Below are positions 59,601 to 64,000 of a stretch of 64,000 nucleotides of DNA, in pieces; the first letter of the stretch is position 1, and every line of letters begins with the position of its first letter. This stretch comes from Parus major (lineage: Eukaryota; Chordata; Aves; Passeriformes; Paridae): positions 21,843,511-21,907,510 of the forward strand of contig NC_031776.1 of the NCBI RefSeq assembly GCF_001522545.3, read 5' to 3'. A program made the position numbers and the translations under genes. The notes under the pieces were generated by a model. It had not been told where the DNA came from and made no database searches. It was given only the letters and a program-made list of their open reading frames with translations.

Positions 59601-62600
59601 TCCCACAACCCACCCCACAGCTCTTCAGGGCCCTGGACATCCTTGTGTGCATACCCAGACCAGCCCCAGGGAAGCACCCCCCCACACACACACATTGAGC
59701 TGCATGGAGAGGTGGAAGTCCTTCCACCCATCACAGTGGGGTGATGCTAGGCACGGGGCAGGCAACAAGGCACAGTGCCATGTCCTACCTCTTCCAGGTG
59801 ACGGTGGCCTCCACATGGTTGATGGTGATGGTGATGGAGGCTGGCTGGCCTTCTACCACATATACCACATCTGGCTTGTCCAGGATGACTGGGGCCTCCT
59901 CCAGGTAAGGACCTGCCAAATGCATTTTCACCAACCCCTGCCCACTCCATGCCACCCAGCCCTGGGCAGCTTACCACCCAACAAGGGACAGAGACCTCTA
60001 CCCCAGCTACCCATGCCCTCCCCACTGCCCTTCTCACCCCGGTCCAGGAGCTGCACGGGCCCCACAGGTGGGGAGGGCTTGCTGTTGGTCTTGGGAGTAG
60101 CAGTGATGACACGGAAGAGGTACTGGGCACCCTTGGTCAGCCTGTGCACTGTGTAGGTGGTGTCCTGCACACCGGTCACCAGCACCACCCACTGCATCGT
60201 GCCCAGCACTTGCATTTGCACCACGTAGGTCACTGAATTGGGGTCTGCAAGGGGAGAGGGTCAGTGCAGGGCCCCTGGCATGGAGCTACCCCATGCACCC
60301 CATCATGGCATTGCCCACCCCCTGCCATCTTCCTGCCCATACCCTGCCTCCTCACCTATGGCAGCGTCCAGCCACTTGGGCTTGTTCCAGGTCAGCGTGA
60401 TGGCTCTGCCGGTCACTGAGGCCACAGTGGGGGGCCCATCTGGGGGGGTTGGCACCACATCTGCATGGGGAGGTGGGCAGGGATATAAGCATAGCCACTG
60501 CCCCAGCTCACCAGGGCATCTGCCTCATGCTCTGGGAGATGCTTGCTGAGGGGATGGATGAGGCCAGCAATTCTTTCTGGTTTCCTGGTAGGGGCTCAAC
60601 CTGCTAGCCCCTGTGGGACTGTCACTGCCAGCAAGCTCCATGCAGGACCTAGTGATGACCCAGGGATGGGTCCTGACCACACAAGATGAGAACTGCGCTG
60701 CTGTCCCCACTTTTAGGTTGGATTAGAGACCTCCTGAGGTCCCCTCCAACCTAAAGTATTCCCTTAGGACCTCATGACAATCCTGGGGCACAGCCTAGTG
60801 GTGGCTGTGAGTGGCCACACATCCCAAGTGGTGTCTGCTGCTGCTTACCGGTGACATAGAGGTGTGCATAGCACGTGGCCTTCCCCACTTTGTTGGCAAT
60901 GACACTTTTGTAGACACCGGCATGCGTGTGGCTGACAGCCGTGAATACCAGACGATGGATGTCCTTATCTGGTGGAGAACAGGGGGACACAGGTAAGACC
61001 CTACCAGTTAAGCAGCACAGAGCTCCCCTTCCTACCTCATGGGGTGTAAAGGTCTGGGGGATAATGCCTCCTCCAAGGGTGCTCCCCCTTCTCCCACCCC
61101 ATGTAGAGGGACCCCAGGGGGTGGGAAAGGCAACGAGGAGTCCTACATTGCATCATCTTGCGGTCATCAGTGCTGTCAATTCGGGAGCCATTGTGGTACC
61201 AGGTGATGGAGGGGTAGGGCATCCCGGCCACCTGGCACTCCAGCACAGCCTCCTTTGACTCCACCACGTCCAGGTTGTGCAGTGGTTTCAGGAAATCGGG
61301 CATGGTGAAGCACTCTGCCTCTGTCTCCACCTGCTCTGGTTCCTCTGGGATGGATGGCATCTTCTCCAGCTTAGAGCTGCAAGAGCCCGCACATGCTCAT
61401 GATGGGAGCATGGTGTGGTGCCCCCAGCCCAGCCCCGGCTCTAGGCTTTGCATAAGCCTGTTGTATACCAAGTCCCAGAGGGGAGCAAGCAGGGGGAAGC
61501 AGATTCCAGTGACCATCCAACTCTTACATCTGGGAGGCTGCAGATGGCCGTGGCTCCTCCACATAGAGCTCAGCAGAGCACTCCACATGGCCATGGGTGT
61601 TCCTGGCGGTTGCCTTGTACTGCCCTTCATCTTCACTGCCCACATGCACGATGACCAGTGAGTGCAGCCCTCCATCCTGCTGAATCCTCACGTTCTCCCC
61701 CTCCTGCACTGGCAGACCTGTGCAGAGACACACACCAGCATCAGCAGCAGCATCCTCTCCTGTCCCAGCCAGGTGCAGGCCCCAAGGAGATGAAGAGAGG
61801 TCTCCCTGTAGGGCCCGTGGCAAGCTCTCTGAGCTCAGGGTTACCAAAGTGAGTCCAGGTAACTGTTGGAGGAGGAGTCCCACTGATCATGCAGACAAAA
61901 CGCGCTGTTCGCCCTTCCACCACGTCCACATCCTCCAGCTTGCGGGTGAAGAGTGGCTGCACAGAGGGCTGCACTGTCAGCCGGGCACTGCAGGTCAGCT
62001 CATCTGCGAGGAGAGCAGGCACTGGTGAGTCCCCACAGCACATGCCTGTGCAGGGCAGGAGGCAACCTGTGACCCCCTGGCTGCAACCCAGCAACCAGTG
62101 TGGCGGTGGGTGAGCATACCCCATCCATGGTGGGGGCTGAGCCCAGGGGGTCCAGGCTCTGTCCCTGTGCAAGGCAGGGGGACACAAATGCATGCAGGGT
62201 CCCCATGCCCAGGCCTGGGGCTCTGATGGCTGCAAGCACCTCTTTCCTCTCTGCACAGCAGTACAGGTGCCAGCAGAAAGATTGGCTGGGAGGATGCCTT
62301 GTCCTCCCTATAGGGCAGGAGATCACAGCTGGCCTATCCCCTTGGGGATAGGGCAGCGATGCTTAAGCAGGTAGTGCCAGCATATGCAGCATCCAAGGAG
62401 CTGCATGGGGACATGAGTAGGCCGTATGCTCCAGGTGAGGAGATTTCCAGCAGGGACCACTTTGCAATGACAGTGTTGTCACCCACCCTGGGTAAGGATG
62501 GGCAACACCATTCTGAGGCACACCCTCACCTCCCTGAGCCCCAAACTGCTTCTACCTTCAAAGCCCCACAGGCATAAAGCCTCCTTCATGGAGGATTGCA

Positions 62601-63529
62601 CAGGAACAGCCGCAAGGTGCAGGGAATGCTGCTTCTCCCTGCAAAGCCCCCCCAGCCCTACTGCCTAGGTGGGCAGGAGAGTGAACTCTGTGTGGGACAG
62701 AGCTGTGGGCAGCATGCCCAGGTACAGGTGTGTCAGAGTCATGGGACAGAGTCTCATGCAACTCTTGCTGTGCTGCCACCAGTGATGGTTTGGTGGGAGA
62801 GGCTGGGAAGCCTTCCTGCCCATTTCCCCACCACCTCCCAAGCCAGCAGAGACACATCAGTACTGGAGCAGGTTGCCCAGAAGCTCTGAAGCCAGGGGAC
62901 AGAGACAGCTGGACTCCAGGCCTGCATCCACCTGGTGCAGCCATGGAGCAAATGCATCTTCCTATGTTTCAGGGAGCCGCATGCTGGCAGAGGAGCTGAG
63001 TGGAGTGGGGTGGGACATTTCTGCAAGGCTCAGGGTGCTGGAGCCCAAGAACTGATGCACACCAGGTTTCCCTGAGAAATCTTCCCTGTGCCTGGGGCAC
63101 CAAACACTCTCTATCCCCCTGTCTCACTGAACCCCACCTCCAGCACTCACAGCTACATTCTTGGGGACAAGAGCCCGGAGCCCAGAATAGGGGGGTCTAT
63201 CCACCACACCTAGGGCCAAGCCCTGAGTGAGAACCCCCCCTTGGGGAAGCTGCATTCCCCCCGCTTACCTTTGGCAGTGCTGAGCTTGCAGGTGTAGATT
63301 CCGCTGTCGTCTTCATGCACAGAGGTGAGCAGCAGCTTGCACTTGCGCCCATCAAAATGCATCTTGCATTTGAGCAGGGCAGGCTGGAGCAGCCGGCCCC
63401 GGGACAGCCAGTCTACGTCCATGTCTGGCGGGCCGGCCACCATGCACTCAAAGACCGCCAGCTCCCCCGCCCCGACCACCAAGTCCTGCAGGGGAACCAC
63501 GATGGCCAGGGACTGGCACTCGGGGCGAG
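48754..63529 (-). CDS. SPEG: SPEG, striated muscle preferentially expressed kinase (5' part outside window)
   Basis: Giant muscle protein of the titin/obscurin kinase family, acting at the triad and sarcomere. Thirty-two exons read in one frame for about 2,411 codons to a TAA at 48754-48756. Exons, in coding order: 63529-63269, 62003-61845, 61717-61528, 61376-61147, 60968-60849, 60460-60356, 60244-60038, 59912-59789, 59397-59225, 58462-58350, 58164-57996, 57912-57819, 57510-57310, 57161-57101, 56903-56826, 56670-56498, 56392-56366, 56059-55907, 55686-55644, 55549-55481, 55351-53161, 53036-52884, 52727-52611, 52530-52363, 52108-51986, 51776-51612, 51429-50757, 50672-50433, 50361-50138, 49689-49614, 49352-49203, 48961-48754. 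All introns are GT-AG and phases agree throughout. Domain order is Ig repeats, FN3, Ig, kinase 1, long linker, Ig, FN3, linker, kinase 2, as in mammalian SPEG, which is about 3,260 aa. The missing N-terminal part should lie above base 64000. GMPPA lies downstream on the same strand. Confidence 0.95.
49745..49870 (+). repeat. Low-complexity CCCAACACCCA/CAGCAGCCA repeat in SPEG intron
   Basis: Repeated short phrases (CCCAACACCCA, CACAGCAGCCA, GCACTCC) in the intron between the exons at 50138 and 49689. No coding logic. Confidence 0.6.
50757..51429 (-). CDS. SPEG: SPEG Pro/Thr/Ser-rich linker before kinase 2
   Basis: Single 673-nt exon. The product is proline-, serine- and threonine-rich (runs such as [10 protein letters not shown] and [11 protein letters not shown]), and ends [12 protein letters not shown], which leads straight into the kinase 2 glycine loop. 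The middle is poorly conserved compared with human SPEG as I recall it, but both ends are clear. No folded domain is visible, so it is probably a flexible spacer. Splice sites are GT-AG; phase 1 in, phase 2 out. Confidence 0.9.
51612..52727 (-). CDS. SPEG: SPEG Ig and FN3 modules before kinase 2
   Basis: Four exons (52727-52611, 52530-52363, 52108-51986, 51776-51612). The Ig module starts [14 protein letters not shown], contains TLCCLPAG and ILWMK, and closes with [15 protein letters not shown]. The FN3 module runs from [19 protein letters not shown] to [16 protein letters not shown]. The start of the first exon is fixed at 52727 because the duplicated acceptor 83 bp upstream (52810) would shift frame and stop early. 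This Ig-FN3 pair in front of the second kinase is a hallmark of SPEG and obscurin. Confidence 0.92.
52688..52848 (-). repeat. SPEG: Exact 78-bp tandem duplication covering a SPEG splice acceptor
   Basis: Bases 52688-52765 and 52771-52848 are identical over 78 positions (period 83). Each copy holds the first 40 nt of a SPEG exon, its CTTTCCAG acceptor and about 38 nt of intron. Only the proximal acceptor (exon start 52727) keeps frame; the distal one (52810) would add 83 nt and lead to a stop soon after the second copy. Confidence 0.95.
52884..55351 (-). CDS. SPEG: SPEG Ser/Pro-rich interkinase linker (large exon plus small exon)
   Basis: One 2,191-nt exon (55351-53161) followed by a 153-nt exon (53036-52884). 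It opens with [19 protein letters not shown], immediately after kinase 1, and then becomes low-complexity, rich in Ser, Pro, Glu and Arg, hence probably disordered. Blocks shared with mammalian SPEG are visible: [45 protein letters not shown] and SRSVQDL-like stretches. Many Arg-x-x-Ser motifs would suit basophilic kinases and 14-3-3 binding, but this is inference. The exon ends in phase 1 with a GTGAGC donor at 53160-53155. Confidence 0.92.
55481..57912 (-). CDS. SPEG: SPEG first protein kinase domain (SPK1)
   Basis: Nine exons (57912-57819 to 55549-55481) encode a complete kinase fold. Visible are the glycine loop [12 protein letters not shown], the ATP lysine in FAAKFIP, the catalytic loop HLDIKPEN (HLD rather than HRD, as in SPEG and close relatives), the metal-binding DFG in ICDFGNAQ, and the end of the activation segment written GPE rather than APE. 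A 27-nt microexon at 56366-56392 encodes part of the F-to-G helix region ([10 protein letters not shown]) and keeps frame. The last exon (55549-55481) encodes a [10 protein letters not shown] tail, a regulatory-helix-like extension typical of this family. All catalytic residues needed for activity appear present. In mammals this domain phosphorylates triad and sarcoplasmic-reticulum proteins; the substrate here is inferred from family. Confidence 0.92.
57996..63529 (-). CDS. SPEG: SPEG Ig/FN3 block before kinase 1
   Basis: Eleven exons (63529-63269 to 58164-57996). Ig I-set modules are recognised by paired Cys and the D-x-G-x-Y-x-C strand F motif: DDSGIYTCK in the first exon, then [16 protein letters not shown], and later [11 protein letters not shown]. 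One FN3 module is split over 60460-60356 and 60244-60038 and ends in a KPSPPxGPVQLL stretch. The stretch [20 protein letters not shown] (63.3-63.4 kb) matches my recollection of human SPEG exactly. The third Ig (61717-61528) has lost the usual second Cys (QYKAT), as has the HAGVYKSV module, which is also the case in the human protein as I recall it. These modules normally bind muscle partners; no enzymatic role is expected. Confidence 0.9.
58480..59190. repeat. SPEG: Degenerate minisatellite in SPEG intron
   Basis: The intron between exons 59397-59225 and 58462-58350 is built from variants of GGCATGGGGCACTGTGGGGC, GTGCCACC and GGACACC, recurring about every 60-65 bases. Shared unit phase gives open frames of up to 168 codons on both strands, which are not genes. 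Confidence 0.7.
60711..60763 (+). mobile_element. CR1 LINE 3' tail fragment
   Basis: The phrase AGGTTGGATTAGAGACCTCC followed by TGAGGTCCCCTCCAACCTAA is the diagnostic 3' end of sauropsid CR1 elements. It lies in a SPEG intron, in the opposite orientation to the gene. Only the terminal 50 or so bases are recognisable. It supports an avian or reptilian origin. Confidence 0.8.
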
Positions 63530-63545
63530 CTGCCCGGGGAGGGGG

Positions 63546-63569
63546 GAGAGAGAGAGAGAAAGAGAGAGA
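63546..63569 (+). repeat. (GA)n tract next to a SPEG acceptor
   Basis: GAGAGAGAGAGAAAGAGAGA on plus is a CT-rich polypyrimidine tract on the SPEG strand, beginning 17 bases upstream of the acceptor at 63530. It probably serves as part of that splice site. Confidence 0.8.
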
Positions 63570-63782
63570 TGCATCTCAGCAACTGAAAAGCAACCATGAG
63601 AGGTAGCAGGGATGGAGTGGGAGTACATGCAGGGCAGTGGTTCATGCAGGGAGGGGGCCTGGTGCAGCGGGCAGGGAGTGCAGCAGGGAAGGGTGGGATG
63701 GGAGGCGAGATGTGGAAAGCAGAGCTGAGCCAGGGAGGGGGCTGGGGGTGAGGGGAGGTGTCCGTGCCAGGAACACACCACA

Positions 63783-64000
63783 CAGCGCTTTACCAAACAG
63801 ATTTTATTAGAGCTACAAAAAAAATAGGGTCACGGCCTCGCAGCCCACCCCCCCCTCCCCATCAAGCCCCCTCCCTGGGGAGAAGAGACCCACAGCCAGG
63901 GGATGCCCCTGTGGGACCCAAGCCCTGGGGCTACAAGGGACGTGTCTTGGTGGCCAAGCTGGCACCTGAGTGGCCACCGTGAAGCCAAAGGGGCCAATGC
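63783..64000 (-). other. SPEG: Probable 3' UTR of a short SPEG (APEG-1-like) transcript
   Basis: Read on the minus strand, 64000-63809 has no sustained open frame and runs into a T-rich stretch, a consensus AATAAA and a GT-rich element (63781-63765). This is the grammar of a polyadenylated terminal exon inside the SPEG gene, just upstream of the exon at 63529-63269. Mammalian SPEG is known to make a short single-Ig isoform, APEG-1, that ends within the gene in this part of the coding order. The match in position is good, but the APEG-1 coding part would be above base 64000, so the assignment is inferred. Confidence 0.5.
63803..63808 (-). terminator. AATAAA poly(A) signal inside SPEG
   Basis: Consensus hexamer on the minus strand (reads TTTATT on plus). 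It is followed about 20-35 bases downstream by a GTGTGGTGTG-type GU-rich element, as expected for a functional cleavage site near 63785. Confidence 0.6.

Noticed and set aside
1..64000. tRNA, rRNA, microRNA hairpins, endogenous retrovirus or CRISPR arrays
   Set aside because: No A/B-box tRNA fold, rRNA motif, pol/gag-like frame or spaced direct repeats were recognised by eye. Dedicated scans (tRNAscan, Infernal, RepeatMasker) would be needed to exclude small cases.

Overview
The window looks like avian nuclear DNA. Its genes are split into many short exons with GT-AG introns. A CR1-type LINE 3' tail lies at about 60.71 kb, there is little other interspersed repeat, and the gene order SPEG-GMPPA-ASIC4 is that of the vertebrate 2q35-type block. 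The species cannot be fixed from the sequence. No prokaryotic, viral, CRISPR, rRNA or tRNA feature was recognised.

Layout from high to low coordinate on the minus strand. SPEG (63.5 to 48.75 kb) has 32 exons that keep one reading frame for about 2,411 codons; its 5' part lies beyond base 64000. GMPPA (46.67 to 43.22 kb) has 12 exons and is complete at 423 aa. The first coding exon of an ASIC4-type channel lies at 28.55-27.90 kb. On the plus strand, between ASIC4 and GMPPA, is a complete 16-exon, 637-aa homologue of RACGAP1 (36.42-41.02 kb). It is head-to-head with ASIC4 and tail-to-tail with GMPPA.

Bases 1-27901 and 28547-36418 hold no further gene I can support. The first is most simply ASIC4 intron 1, since no later ASIC exon was seen; the second is the ASIC4/RACGAP1-like divergent intergenic region. 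Both are GC-rich but studded with short AT-rich, homeodomain-motif-like islands, which look like conserved non-coding elements. That reading rests on composition only. One such island sits inside a RACGAP1-like intron.

Points of most interest: the RACGAP1 paralogue beside ASIC4, which mirrors RACGAP1-ASIC1 elsewhere in vertebrates and suggests a retained whole-genome-duplication pair; an exact 78-bp tandem duplication of a SPEG splice acceptor plus exon start; an internal poly(A) site in SPEG that fits the short APEG-1 transcript; the ASIC1a-like character of the ASIC4 first exon; and several degenerate minisatellites.

The genes do not form one pathway. SPEG is a striated-muscle kinase, GMPPA regulates GDP-mannose synthesis, ASIC4 is a neuronal channel-family protein, and the RACGAP1-like protein is predicted to act in cytokinesis and Rho signalling. 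Exon limits were worked out by hand from splice motifs, codon phase and recalled family sequences.
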